From Planctomycetota bacterium (lineage in GTDB: Bacteria > Planctomycetota > Phycisphaerae > FEN-1346), in contig JAUVZF010000034.1 of the NCBI GenBank assembly GCA_030602705.1, positions 1-40,818 of the forward strand: a DNA stretch of 40,818 nt. Direction: 5' to 3'. This document shows positions 22,736 through 30,445 of the stretch, piece by piece. The notes under the pieces were generated by a model, which saw only the letters and a list, made by a program, of their open reading frames with translations, was not told the DNA's origin and did not search any database. A program made the translations under genes and the position numbers. How positions within the stretch are numbered: the first letter of the stretch is position 1; each line of letters opens with the position of its first letter.

Positions 22736-23959
22736 ATGGCGAAGAAAACGCTCGACCGACTCGACATGAAGGGGAAACGGGTTCTCCTGCGGGTCGATTT
22801 CAACGTGCCGCTCGACGATGACCTGGCCATTACCGATGACCGCCGCATCCGCATGGCACTGCCGACGATCCGCTGCGCGACCGACGCCGGCGCCCGCGTG
22901 ATTCTGATGAGCCATCTCGGACGCCCGAACGGCAAGGTTGATCCGAAACTCAGCCTGAAGCCGGCGACCGTCCGGCTCGGCCAACTGCTCGAATGCGACA
23001 TCGGCTTTACGCCCGACTGCGTGGGGCCCGAGGCCGAGAAGGCGGCCGCAGACCTGGCCGACGGCCAGATGCTGCTTCTGGAGAATCTTCGGTTTCACGG
23101 CGGCGAGGAGAAAAACGGCCGCGATTTCGCACAGGCGCTCCGCAACCTGGCGGACCTGTACGTCAACGACGCCTTCGGGACGGCTCACCGCAAGCATGCG
23201 TCAACCTACGGCGTGCCGTCGCTCATGCCGCAGGGAACCCGGGCGATGGGGTTCCTCATCGAAAGGGAACTGAGGTTCCTGGGCAGTGCCCTTGAGAACG
23301 CGAAGCATCCGTTTGTGGCCGTCCTCGGCGGCGTGAAGGTCTCCGACAAGATCGGGGTTATCGAGAACCTCCTCGGCAGGGTGGATCGGCTGCTCATCGG
23401 CGGCGCCATGGCCTACGTGTTTATGGCGGCCCGCGGGGAGAATACGGGCAAGTCAAAGGTGGAACGCGAAGCCGAGAAGCACGGCAAGAAGAGGGACATC
23501 ATTGCCGAGGCCGCGAGACTGCTCAAAACGATCGAGACGAGTGCGGCCGAAGTCTGCTTTCCCGTGGATCACCTGACAGGCAAGGAGTTTTCGACCGACA
23601 CGGAGACCGACATCCAGGGCCCCGAGATGGAGGACAACTGGATAGGCCTCGACATCGGCCCGGAGACAACGGAACTGTACCGCGAGAAACTGGCCGACGC
23701 CGAGACGGTAATCTGGAACGGCCCGATGGGTGTCTTCGAGATGACCCCCTTTGCCGGCGGCACGCGAGAGATCTGCGAGGTCCTGGCCCGCGTCGCCAAG
23801 CAGGGCACGGTGGTCGTGGGCGGCGGCGACACGGCTGCCGCTGTTGAGAAGTTCGGATTGGCCGAGCAGATGACGCACATCTCGACCGGCGGCGGTGCAA
23901 GCCTCGAGTTCATCGAAGGCAAGCCCTTCGAGACGATTGAACTCATCGACGACGTCTGA
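22736..23959 (+). CDS. pgk: Phosphoglycerate kinase
   Basis: The 407-residue glycolytic kinase transfers phosphate from 1,3-bisphosphoglycerate to ADP. Landmarks are VLLRVDFNVPLDD, MSHLGRPNG, LLENLRFHGGEEKN, VNDAFGTAHRKHAST, AVLGGVKVSDKI, VIWNGPMGVFE and the ATP-binding GGGDTAAAVEKFG. The length is near normal, with a slightly enlarged charged loop near residue 240 (GENTGKSKVEREAEKHGKK). The ATG at 22736 follows AGGAGGT. It is co-directional with gap and rpe. Confidence 0.97.
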   Translation: MAKKTLDRLDMKGKRVLLRVDFNVPLDDDLAITDDRRIRMALPTIRCATDAGARVILMSHLGRPNGKVDPKLSLKPATVRLGQLLECDIGFTPDCVGPEAEKAAADLADGQMLLLENLRFHGGEEKNGRDFAQALRNLADLYVNDAFGTAHRKHASTYGVPSLMPQGTRAMGFLIERELRFLGSALENAKHPFVAVLGGVKVSDKIGVIENLLGRVDRLLIGGAMAYVFMAARGENTGKSKVEREAEKHGKKRDIIAEAARLLKTIETSAAEVCFPVDHLTGKEFSTDTETDIQGPEMEDNWIGLDIGPETTELYREKLADAETVIWNGPMGVFEMTPFAGGTREICEVLARVAKQGTVVVGGGDTAAAVEKFGLAEQMTHISTGGGASLEFIEGKPFETIELIDDV

Positions 23960-24039
23960 GGTTCCGGGCCAGCGTCTGTGGTGAGGCGATTCCGAAAAAG
24001 GTGGCGTCCAGGCGGTTTGGCGCCGAACGGGGGTGCCGC

Positions 24040-24732
24040 GTGAAACGCTCGCTCCATCAGTTAGCGCGGCCGGCGATTGCCCCGTCGGTGCTGGCGTCGG
24101 ATTTCGCTTACCTGGCCGACGAGATCGCCCGGGTCGAGCAGGGCGGCGCCGACCTGCTCCACGTCGATTGCATGGACGGCCACTTCGTGCCGAACCTGAC
24201 CATCGGCCCCGTGGTTGTCGAGAAGATGCGGGCCGTGACGGAACTGTTTCTCGACGTGCACCTCATGCTCAGCGAACCTGCCCGGTACATCCAGGCGTTT
24301 GCTGAAGCGGGGGCAGACAACATTACGTTCCATGCGGAGGTCGCGAGTGAGCCGGAGGCGCTGGCCGACCGCATCCATGAACTGGGCTGCGCGGCCGGGA
24401 TCACGATCAATCCGGACGGACCGCTGGACCTGGTGAAGCGCGCCGTGCCGCATGTCGAGATGGTATTGCTGATGACCATCTACGCAGGCTTCGGCGGACA
24501 GAGGTTCCTGCCCGAGGTCCTGCCGGCGATTCGGCAAGTAAGAGGCTGGCTGACCGACGAGCAGCGGCTCGAAGTGGACGGCGGCATCTATACCGGCACC
24601 ATTGCAGAAGCGGCTGCGGCCGGAGCCGACGTGTTCGTGGCCGGAACGGCCGTCTTCGGCGCCGCCGACGGCGATTACGGCCGCAGCATCGCCGACCTTC
24701 GCCGGGCGGCCGCAGCAGCGTTGGAATCGTAG
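24040..24732 (+). CDS. rpe: Ribulose-phosphate 3-epimerase
   Basis: The 230-residue TIM-barrel enzyme interconverts ribulose 5-phosphate and xylulose 5-phosphate. Metal and catalytic segments are APSVLASDF, LLHVDCMDGHFVPNLTIGP, FLDVHLMLSEP, MTIYAGFGGQRF and EVDGGIYTGT. The family often has VNPGFGGQ where this protein reads IYAGFGGQ, a small departure in the loop before the phosphate site. The GTG at 24040 gives the normal length; an upstream GTG at 24001 would add 13 residues not typical of the family. It lies 80 nt after pgk. Ribulose 5-phosphate is also the substrate of the HPS-RraA fusion encoded upstream. Confidence 0.92.
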   Translation: MKRSLHQLARPAIAPSVLASDFAYLADEIARVEQGGADLLHVDCMDGHFVPNLTIGPVVVEKMRAVTELFLDVHLMLSEPARYIQAFAEAGADNITFHAEVASEPEALADRIHELGCAAGITINPDGPLDLVKRAVPHVEMVLLMTIYAGFGGQRFLPEVLPAIRQVRGWLTDEQRLEVDGGIYTGTIAEAAAAGADVFVAGTAVFGAADGDYGRSIADLRRAAAAALES

Positions 24733-24768
24733 GCGCCGTGGCGGGCGCCTCGTCGCGGGACGTGTTCT

Positions 24769-25584
24769 ATGGCGATCAACGGCAGAACGAAGAAAAAGGA
24801 TATTCCCGAAGGCCTGTGGCTGCGGTGCCCGGGCTGTGAGGAAATGGTCTTTCGCAAACGGGTGGAGGAGAACCTCCACGTGTGCCCCGAGTGCGCGTAC
24901 CATTTCCGGGTGGGTGCGAGGCAGCGGGTTGCCATGCTCGTCGACACCGATAGTTTCGAAGAGTATCTACCGAACCTCATGTCTCCCGACCCGCTCGGGT
25001 TTGGCGACCGAAAGAGTTACATCGAGCGGCTGGCAGACGCGCAGCGACAAACAAACCTCTACGACGCCGCCGTCGTGGGCAGGGCGTACATCAGGGGCAG
25101 GCCGGTCGTCCTGGGCGCGATGGACGCGAATTTCATCATGGGGTCGATGGGCTCGGTCGTCGGCGAGAAGATTACGGCGGCCATCGAGAGGGCTACGGAA
25201 CTGGGTTTGCCGCTCGTCATCTGCTGTGCCTCCGGAGGGGCCAGGATGATGGAAGGCATACTCAGTCTGGCCCAGATGGCCAAGACCAGTGCGGCGCTGG
25301 CCAGGTTTGACCAGGCGGGAGGACTGTACATAGCCGTCATGACCCACCCGACGACGGCGGGGGTCCTGGCGAGTTTCGGTTCACTCGGCGACATCATTCT
25401 GGCAGAGCCGGGGGCCATGATCGGTTTCACGGGACCGCGGGTTATCCGCCAGACGATGAAGCAGGATCTGCCCGAGGGCTTCCAGACGGCCGAGTTCATG
25501 TTTGAGCATGGCTTCGTGGATCGAATCGTTGCCCGGCGTGACCTGCGGAGCGAGATTGCGTCGCTCGTCGATTACTGCGATTGA
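24769..25584 (+). CDS. accD: Acetyl-CoA carboxylase carboxyltransferase subunit beta
   Basis: The 271-residue subunit transfers carboxyl from biotin carboxyl carrier protein to acetyl-CoA, together with AccA, in the first step of fatty acid synthesis. The N-terminal zinc ribbon is intact (Cys20, Cys23, Cys39, Cys42). The crotonase-fold domain shows [45 protein letters not shown] and [15 protein letters not shown]. The length is typical. No accA or accC is adjacent. The ATG at 24769 has only a weak ribosome-binding site, and the gene lies 36 nt after rpe. Confidence 0.95.
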   Translation: MAINGRTKKKDIPEGLWLRCPGCEEMVFRKRVEENLHVCPECAYHFRVGARQRVAMLVDTDSFEEYLPNLMSPDPLGFGDRKSYIERLADAQRQTNLYDAAVVGRAYIRGRPVVLGAMDANFIMGSMGSVVGEKITAAIERATELGLPLVICCASGGARMMEGILSLAQMAKTSAALARFDQAGGLYIAVMTHPTTAGVLASFGSLGDIILAEPGAMIGFTGPRVIRQTMKQDLPEGFQTAEFMFEHGFVDRIVARRDLRSEIASLVDYCD

Positions 25585-25591
25585 TAGCGGC

Positions 25592-25629
25592 ATTCTATAC
25601 AAAACCAGACGGCCGGTTTTGTATAGAAT
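25592..25629. terminator. Perfect 15-bp hairpin after accD
   Basis: ATTCTATACAAAACC (25592-25606) pairs perfectly with GGTTTTGTATAGAAT (25615-25629) around an 8-nt loop, 8 nt after the accD stop. It is AT-rich against the local composition. The 3' side lacks a run of T, so it may be a transcript-stabilising hairpin or dispersed palindrome rather than an intrinsic terminator. Confidence 0.5.
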
Positions 25630-25667
25630 ATAGGCCCAACTCATACTTTTCCCCCAGCCTCACCCAA

Positions 25668-25690
25668 CCGCCGGAAATTGTTGCCACACC
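25668..25690. repeat. Solo end of the GTGTGGCAA element family
   Basis: The sequence GGAAATTGTTGCCACACC matches the right end of the elements at 26723-26873 and 30075-30399. No partner end was found, so this is a solo terminus or relic. Confidence 0.5.
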
Positions 25691-25713
25691 ACGAAGATTT
25701 ATCGGCAAAACTA

Positions 25714-25742
25714 TTGGCGCGGGACCGGTGGGCGCCTAGAAT
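25714..25742 (+). promoter_or_regulatory. Promoter of the Ser/Thr kinase gene
   Basis: TTGGCG (25714-25719) and TAGAAT (25737-25742) are separated by 17 bp, with a leader of about 70 nt that ends in GAGGAGGGG before the GTG. Confidence 0.55.
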
Positions 25743-25817
25743 AAGGCATCATGTCTTTTCGCAGCGCGCGCTGTTGGCGGCCTTGGGTTTAGGTTTCCGG
25801 ACTTCGAGGAGGGGAGC

Positions 25818-26675
25818 GTGCTAAAGCGGATTCTTCGGAAACTGCGGGGGGCTCAGCCGAACGAGTTGCCCGGCTATACCCCCCTGGGCGTGGTCCGTGA
25901 AGGCAGCATGTCCACGATCTTCAAGGCCAGGGACCAGGCGACCGGGCGGATCGTCGCCGTCAAGGTTCACAAGCCGGAGGCCCGGAAGGCCGTCGACAAA
26001 CTGGAGTCGCAGTACCGGGATTTCACCGAGGGGCAGATCACGGCTGCCTTTGACCATCCGAATGTCGTCAAGTGCTACGATCACGGCAAACTCGGCGATA
26101 CGCCGTACCTGGTCCTTGAGTATCTTGAGGGCATGATGCTGGCAGGCCTGATGACCGGCGACAGCAAGCGTTTGGAGGGTCGCCGGGTTTCTTTCGTGCG
26201 TCAAGCGGCTGCGGCCCTGGAGCACGTGCATTCCAGGCGTTTCGTGCATCACGACTTCTGCCCGAAGAACCTCTTCGTGACCAACCAGAACCAGGTCAAA
26301 CTGATTGATTTTGGGTTGGCGACGCCCTTGCTGGACAAGCCGACTCCCGGCACGCGTATGGGGACGGTCGAGACGCTCGCCCCGGAGGTGCTCCGCCGCG
26401 AACCGTGTGATTACCGCGTGGATGTGTTCGCCTGGGGTGTCGTGGCCTACCAGGTTCTGTCGGGGCACTGGCCGTTTGAGAGCCTGGAGCATCATCAGGC
26501 GCTGAACAAAATCCTGAACATTCGCGCCGTGCCCTTGAGCAGGCGGGTGCCGGATCTTCCCGAGGATGTGGCCAATCTTGTTATGCACGCGATCGAGAAA
26601 ACCCCCGCCAAGCGCCTCAGCAGCATGACGACGGCGATTGGGGTCCTCGACCGCTTCAAGGACGTGGTTCTGTGA
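25818..26675 (+). CDS. Soluble Hanks-type serine/threonine protein kinase, atypical
   Basis: The 285-residue product is a single kinase domain with no transmembrane segment or extra domain. Lys49 in IVAVKVHKP, Asp164 in LIDFGLA and LAPEVLRRE are as expected. Two motifs depart from the rule. The glycine loop reads VVREGSMSTIF, with most glycines lost. The catalytic loop reads VHHDFCPKNLF (His145, Asp146, Cys148), with Cys in place of the catalytic-loop lysine of HRDLKPEN. The catalytic Asp146 and the Asn151 metal ligand remain, so activity is possible. The GTG at 25818 follows a strong GAGGAGGGG. Substrate is unknown; the gene stands alone. Confidence 0.85.
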   Translation: MLKRILRKLRGAQPNELPGYTPLGVVREGSMSTIFKARDQATGRIVAVKVHKPEARKAVDKLESQYRDFTEGQITAAFDHPNVVKCYDHGKLGDTPYLVLEYLEGMMLAGLMTGDSKRLEGRRVSFVRQAAAALEHVHSRRFVHHDFCPKNLFVTNQNQVKLIDFGLATPLLDKPTPGTRMGTVETLAPEVLRREPCDYRVDVFAWGVVAYQVLSGHWPFESLEHHQALNKILNIRAVPLSRRVPDLPEDVANLVMHAIEKTPAKRLSSMTTAIGVLDRFKDVVL

Positions 26676-26722
26676 GGCCGTGAGGCCCTCCTTCCTGGAC
26701 CGTCGCACGCTTATTCCGGAGG

Positions 26723-26873
26723 GTGTGGCAAGTTTTTCTGGCGAGCACAGGCAGTTGTAGCGCCGGGCTTTATGCCCGGCGGCTGTTGGCGGCGGCGCCG
26801 GCCAGGATGCGCCCGTACGGGCGCTACGGCCAAGCCGCAGGAAATCGTCCCATGCCAGAAATCGTTGCCACAC
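26723..26873. mobile_element. MITE-like element, GTGTGGCAA family, copy B
   Basis: The left end GTGTGGCAAGTTTTTCTGGC and the right end GCCAGAAATCGTTGCCACAC are near-perfect inverted repeats. The interior carries the GTAGCGCCGGGC-TTTAT-GCCCGGC stem and a CGCCCGTACGGGCG palindrome, and matches copy A at 2165-2332. It is non-coding. Confidence 0.7.
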
Positions 26874-26952
26874 CCTATTCCGGATGAGCCCTCTTTTTGT
26901 GAATCCACACGAGATGCATCTTCCATGCCCACGGCATTCCAAAACAAAACGG

Positions 26953-27186
26953 GTGTGGCAAGTTTTTATGGCCCAGTACGGGTCCGTATGGACGGGCCGG
27001 CGATGGCCTCTGTCACCCCGAGCGAGCGCAAAAGAGTCGAGGGGTCTCGCCGCTGGCTGTTTCGGACGGCGAGATTTCCTGCGGGCACTCGGGGTACAGC
27101 GCTCCGCTCGGCCGTACGGCCTCGGTCGAAATGACAGGCCCGCCCAGCCTCGCCCCATCCTGCCGTGCCATAAAAACTTGCCGCAC
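26953..27186. mobile_element. MITE-like element, GTGTGGCAA family, copy C, with nested repeat
   Basis: The ends GTGTGGCAAGTTTTTATGGC and GCCATAAAAACTTGCCGCAC are inverted repeats. Between them is a core related to the second element family (CTGTCACCCCGAGCGAGCG ... GGTCGAAATGACAG, 27015-27136). One family therefore appears nested in the other. The rest of 26676-27400 (after the kinase gene and before the sigma-factor promoter) shows no gene. Confidence 0.65.
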
Positions 27187-27324
27187 CTGCGAAATACGGC
27201 AGGCACCTCGCGGGCGTCGGCGGCCTCTTATTGGTCGAAAAAGGCCGAAAACAGCACCAAGTGGCCGGCGAGCGGCCGTCTGGGAAGGTGGACACCTAGG
27301 GAATAAGACTTTTGTGTTTTCGTG

Positions 27325-27353
27325 TTGACAGCGGGGCCGGCGTGAGGTAGTAT
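27325..27353 (+). promoter_or_regulatory. Promoter of the sigma factor gene
   Basis: TTGACA (27325-27330) and TAGTAT (27348-27353) are separated by 17 bp. The leader is about 40 nt. The good consensus suggests the gene is read by the housekeeping sigma factor. Confidence 0.7.
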
Positions 27354-27400
27354 ATAAGCAGGGTTGGGGGGCGGTCACACCGGCGAGGCTGGGGCTGCCG

Positions 27401-29086
27401 ATGGCCAAGTTCCACCATGGCGAAATGGCGGATCTCGCCAGGCAGTTGACATACCTCGCCCCGAAGGTGCGCCTGGACCAGATTGCCCGGGCCGAAAGGC
27501 TTGTTTGCCTGACCGAACCCGCCAGATCCTACCCTTACGAATTCGTCTGCTACCAGATCACGGGCTATCGTCCGCGGGGGGATGTCGGCACGGCATTCCC
27601 CGGCAAAACCCTGCGCGAGGACCTCATCCGGTTGGTCGAGGAGGTCTCCGGGAGCCTGAAACTGAACCCCGAGGATGTGGGCGAGCCGGTCTTCTCGCTC
27701 GAAGAGGCCTCGACACACTTCAACGTTTCGGAGAAAACAACCCAACGCTGGCGGAAGGCGGGCCTGGTTTCCTGGAAGTTCATGGGCCCCGGGGGGCGAC
27801 TGCGCATCGGCTTCCGCAAGTCCAGCCTTGAACGCTTCGCAACGCGTAACCCCGAGCAGGTGAAGGCGGCGGGAAAGTTCAGCCGCCTGGCCCCCGAAGA
27901 GCGCCGGGAGATCATTCGGCGGGCCAGGAGGCTCAGCCTGTTCTGCCACTGCTGCCTGTTCGAGGTCTCGAAACGCATCGCACGCAAACTCGGGCGGGCC
28001 GTTGAAACGGTTCGCCTGAGCATCAAGGACTACGACCGCGAGCACCCGGGCGGCAGGCTTTTCCCCGATGCCGGCGAGCCGCTTCAGGATCGGGACCGCC
28101 GGCTCATGTACCAGTCGCATCAACGAGGCGTCGGCATCCACGCGCTGGCCAAGCGCTTCTGCCGCACGCGGTCCAGCATTTACCGCATCATCACGGAGGA
28201 GCGCGCCAAGGAACTGCTGGGCGAGCCCATCGATTACATGCGGAGCCCGGAGTTCGAGCGGCCGGACGCCGACGACGTGATTCTGGAAGATGCCGCGGCC
28301 GCTTCGGTCATGGACGGAGATGGCCGGCGTGCGGCCAGCCCGCCGAAAGGCCTGCCGATCTATCTCAAGAACTTGTATAAGACGCCCCTTCTGAAGAAGG
28401 CGGAAGAGCAGGCGCTGTTCCGTCTGTACAACTATCTGAAGTGCAAGGCGGTGCGCGTTCAGGAGCGGCTCAAGAAAAGCCGTCTGCCGAAAGTCCAGGA
28501 CATCGAGGACATCGAGAAACTCCTTGACCAGGCGAACCGCGTAAAAAACCGCATCATCCAATCGAATCTGCGACTGGTCGTGAACATCGCCAAGCGGCAC
28601 GTCGGGACGCAGGTCAGTTTCTTCGAGTTGATCTCCGACGGCAACATGAGCCTCATCCGGGCCGTGGACAAGTTCGATTACACCAGGGGCTTCAAGTTCT
28701 CGACATATGCCTCCTGGGCGATCATGAAGAATTTCGCCCGCACCGTGCCGCAGGCGGGCGTCCGCCGCGAGCGGTTCATGACCGGGCGCGACGAACTCCT
28801 GGAAATGAGTCACGACCTGCGGTTCGAAGGCGAGGAACCGTACCACGAGCCCGACGTCACCGTTCGCCAGAACATCGAGCGGGTGCTCGATGAGTTGCAG
28901 GTGCGCGAACGCGAGATCGTGATGCGGCGGTTCGGACTCGGCGACATGCCCGGACCGCAGACCCTCGAAGAGGTCGGCAAGCACTTCGGCGTCACCAAGG
29001 AGCGCATCCGCCAGATCGAAACCCGCGCGCTCGGCAAACTACGCGGCATGCTCAGCCCCCAAGCGCTCGAAGAAGTGCTGAGTTAA
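27401..29086 (+). CDS. Sigma-70 family RNA polymerase sigma factor with extra N-terminal helix-turn-helix half
   Basis: The 561-residue product has a C-terminal half with sigma regions 2 to 4. Region 2 has NLRLVVNIAKRHVG, ELISDGNMSLIRAVDKFDYTRGFKFSTYASWAI. Region 4 has the DNA-binding helix-turn-helix TLEEVGKHFGVTKERIRQIE from about residue 521. Region 1.1 is not recognisable. Instead the first half (1 to about 310) carries at least one helix-turn-helix of MerR/excisionase type (FSLEEASTHFNVSEKTTQRW, about 98-117) and a second DNA-binding-like stretch (QRGVGIHALAKRFCRTRSSI). I recall such long sigma factors from planctomycetes. It may be a primary-like or group 2 factor. It is followed by convergent accessory genes. 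Confidence 0.9.
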   Translation: MAKFHHGEMADLARQLTYLAPKVRLDQIARAERLVCLTEPARSYPYEFVCYQITGYRPRGDVGTAFPGKTLREDLIRLVEEVSGSLKLNPEDVGEPVFSLEEASTHFNVSEKTTQRWRKAGLVSWKFMGPGGRLRIGFRKSSLERFATRNPEQVKAAGKFSRLAPEERREIIRRARRLSLFCHCCLFEVSKRIARKLGRAVETVRLSIKDYDREHPGGRLFPDAGEPLQDRDRRLMYQSHQRGVGIHALAKRFCRTRSSIYRIITEERAKELLGEPIDYMRSPEFERPDADDVILEDAAAASVMDGDGRRAASPPKGLPIYLKNLYKTPLLKKAEEQALFRLYNYLKCKAVRVQERLKKSRLPKVQDIEDIEKLLDQANRVKNRIIQSNLRLVVNIAKRHVGTQVSFFELISDGNMSLIRAVDKFDYTRGFKFSTYASWAIMKNFARTVPQAGVRRERFMTGRDELLEMSHDLRFEGEEPYHEPDVTVRQNIERVLDELQVREREIVMRRFGLGDMPGPQTLEEVGKHFGVTKERIRQIETRALGKLRGMLSPQALEEVLS

Positions 29087-29114
29087 TCCGGCGAGGTAGG
29101 GTAGCCTTTGCGCA

Positions 29115-29705
29115 TCACCTTGCGTTTGCCCAGCAATAGATGCGTGCCCATGCCTGGTGATCTTCTTCGCATGCGGCGCACCAAGTCTTCCCCAGTTTGA
29201 TCTTTTCCGGGGATCGCACCTTAGGGGGCGGAAACCCTGCCTCTTCAAGAGGCATACCCGCGCCTTTGTGCTCGAGCGCAAAGAGTAGGGCGGCAGCAGC
29301 GCCCTCCGTGAACTTGCGCACGTTCTCGATGTCGTCGGTTAGGGAGTTGGGGCCATCCTTCACTTTTGTCGGGATTCCCCAACAGGGGATGCAAATCTTG
29401 AATTGAAGGAAGAGCGGTTTCTCACCCCGCATCGCCATGTCCCATTTGACGCCCTTGTATTCGTATTCGATATCCCATGATTCATAGTCCCATGGATGTC
29501 CCTTCAGCTTCTGCATCTCCTGCATCTTGGGTTCAAGTGCGAACACGGTCTCCTGTTGAAACCACTTTTCAAACGAGTTTCCCCACCAAGCAATTATCCT
29601 CAGCCGCTCTTTCATGTCTGGTGTGGTGAAATGACGATAAATTGCTGGCAGCACTATTCCACGAAGATCGTCGCTCACCGGGGGCCTTCCTTTCTTGTCA
29701 AGCAT
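29115..29705 (-). CDS. Accessory protein, possible PD-(D/E)xK-like fold
   Basis: I do not recognise this 196-residue soluble protein. It starts MLDKKGRPPVSDDLRGIVLP, has an aromatic-rich middle (FEKWFQQETVFALEPKMQEMQ, WDYESWDIEYEYKG) and ends with a possible metal-binding CAACEEDH. The segment VKWDMAMRGEKPLFLQFKI has an Asp followed by a hydrophobic strand ending Q-x-K, which resembles the core of restriction-endonuclease folds; that is a weak inference. The ATG at 29705 is an internal choice; longer upstream frame runs through the preceding gene. It overlaps the upstream gene by 31 nt. Codon use is less GC-rich than in the neighbours, which suggests recent acquisition. Confidence 0.55.
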   Translation of the reverse strand: MLDKKGRPPVSDDLRGIVLPAIYRHFTTPDMKERLRIIAWWGNSFEKWFQQETVFALEPKMQEMQKLKGHPWDYESWDIEYEYKGVKWDMAMRGEKPLFLQFKICIPCWGIPTKVKDGPNSLTDDIENVRKFTEGAAAALLFALEHKGAGMPLEEAGFPPPKVRSPEKIKLGKTWCAACEEDHQAWARIYCWANAR

Positions 29706-30016
29706 TCCATTCTGAGTTCTGGCCTGTCGGAACCTTCTGGCCGCGCGAGACTGAGCCTTACCGTGACCGAGAACTGCTCTTTGCAAGATGCCAATGAAGC
29801 CGAGGACAGTGGGCAATCTTCCCGAAACATGCAGCCCTCACACCGCTCGGGTTGCCCCACCAAATCAAACGTCTTGTACTCATTCAGTGTTTTTGCTCTT
29901 GCTTGTGCTCCTCTTGACATTTTCCATAAGCCGCGCCTTATGTTCTTGGCGAGAAGTGTAAAAAAGATTAGCAGGAGCACCGCGGAAAACAGGACCCAGA
30001 ATGCCATTTCAATCAT
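29675..30016 (-). CDS. Small membrane-anchored protein with four-cysteine cluster
   Basis: The 113-residue product has one N-terminal hydrophobic helix (about 5-23), a basic stretch (NIRRGLWKMSRGAQARAK), then Cys59, Cys62, Cys68 and Cys78 in a compact segment (RCEGCMFREDC). This could bind zinc or an Fe-S cluster. I do not recognise the family. By the positive-inside rule the cysteine domain should face the cytoplasm. It precedes and overlaps the 196-residue protein, and the two seem to form a small accessory operon. Confidence 0.5.
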   Translation of the reverse strand: MIEMAFWVLFSAVLLLIFFTLLAKNIRRGLWKMSRGAQARAKTLNEYKTFDLVGQPERCEGCMFREDCPLSSASLASCKEQFSVTVRLSLARPEGSDRPELRMECLTRKEGPR

Positions 30017-30074
30017 GGTCTGCCTGCCTTCGCACTTGCAGGGAAGTTATGATCCCTTCGGCTGAAATGAACGG

Positions 30075-30399
30075 GTGTGGCAACGATTTCTGGCAACCGG
30101 TTGCGGCGGTGTGGATGGTGTTCAGGCCCGCTCGCGGGCCTTTGCCCCGCAGGGGTCCAGACCCGGCCTTTTAGGCCGGGGATCGCATCGTGGAGGGCCC
30201 TTACGACCTTTTCCTTTCCCTCTCCCCGGGCCGCTGAAGCGGCCCGGGGAGAGGGAAAGGGGAAACAGAGGGGGCACCATTTCTGCCACCGGGGGTAAAA
30301 CCCCCGGCCTACACCCCTGCGGGGCAAAGCCCGCCGAGGCGGGCTCTCGAGAGGCCCGGCACATCGGCTCACTTCTGCTGCCAGAAAAACTTGCCACAC
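30075..30399. mobile_element. MITE-like element, GTGTGGCAA family, copy D, with long hairpin
   Basis: The left end (GTGTGGCAACGATTTCTGGC) and the right end (GCCAGAAAAACTTGCCACAC) are inverted repeats. The interior includes a perfect 23-bp hairpin with a 2-nt loop (30213-30260, polypyrimidine arm CCTTTCCCTCTCC first) and further palindromes with GGGGTAAAACCCCC-type cores. It is the longest copy in the window (325 bp) and non-coding. It fills the gap between the accessory pair and ribBA. Confidence 0.7.
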
Positions 30400-30445
30400 C
30401 CAAATGAGTGCTGCCCCTGTTTCTCGCGCCCTTGAAGGCAACGTC

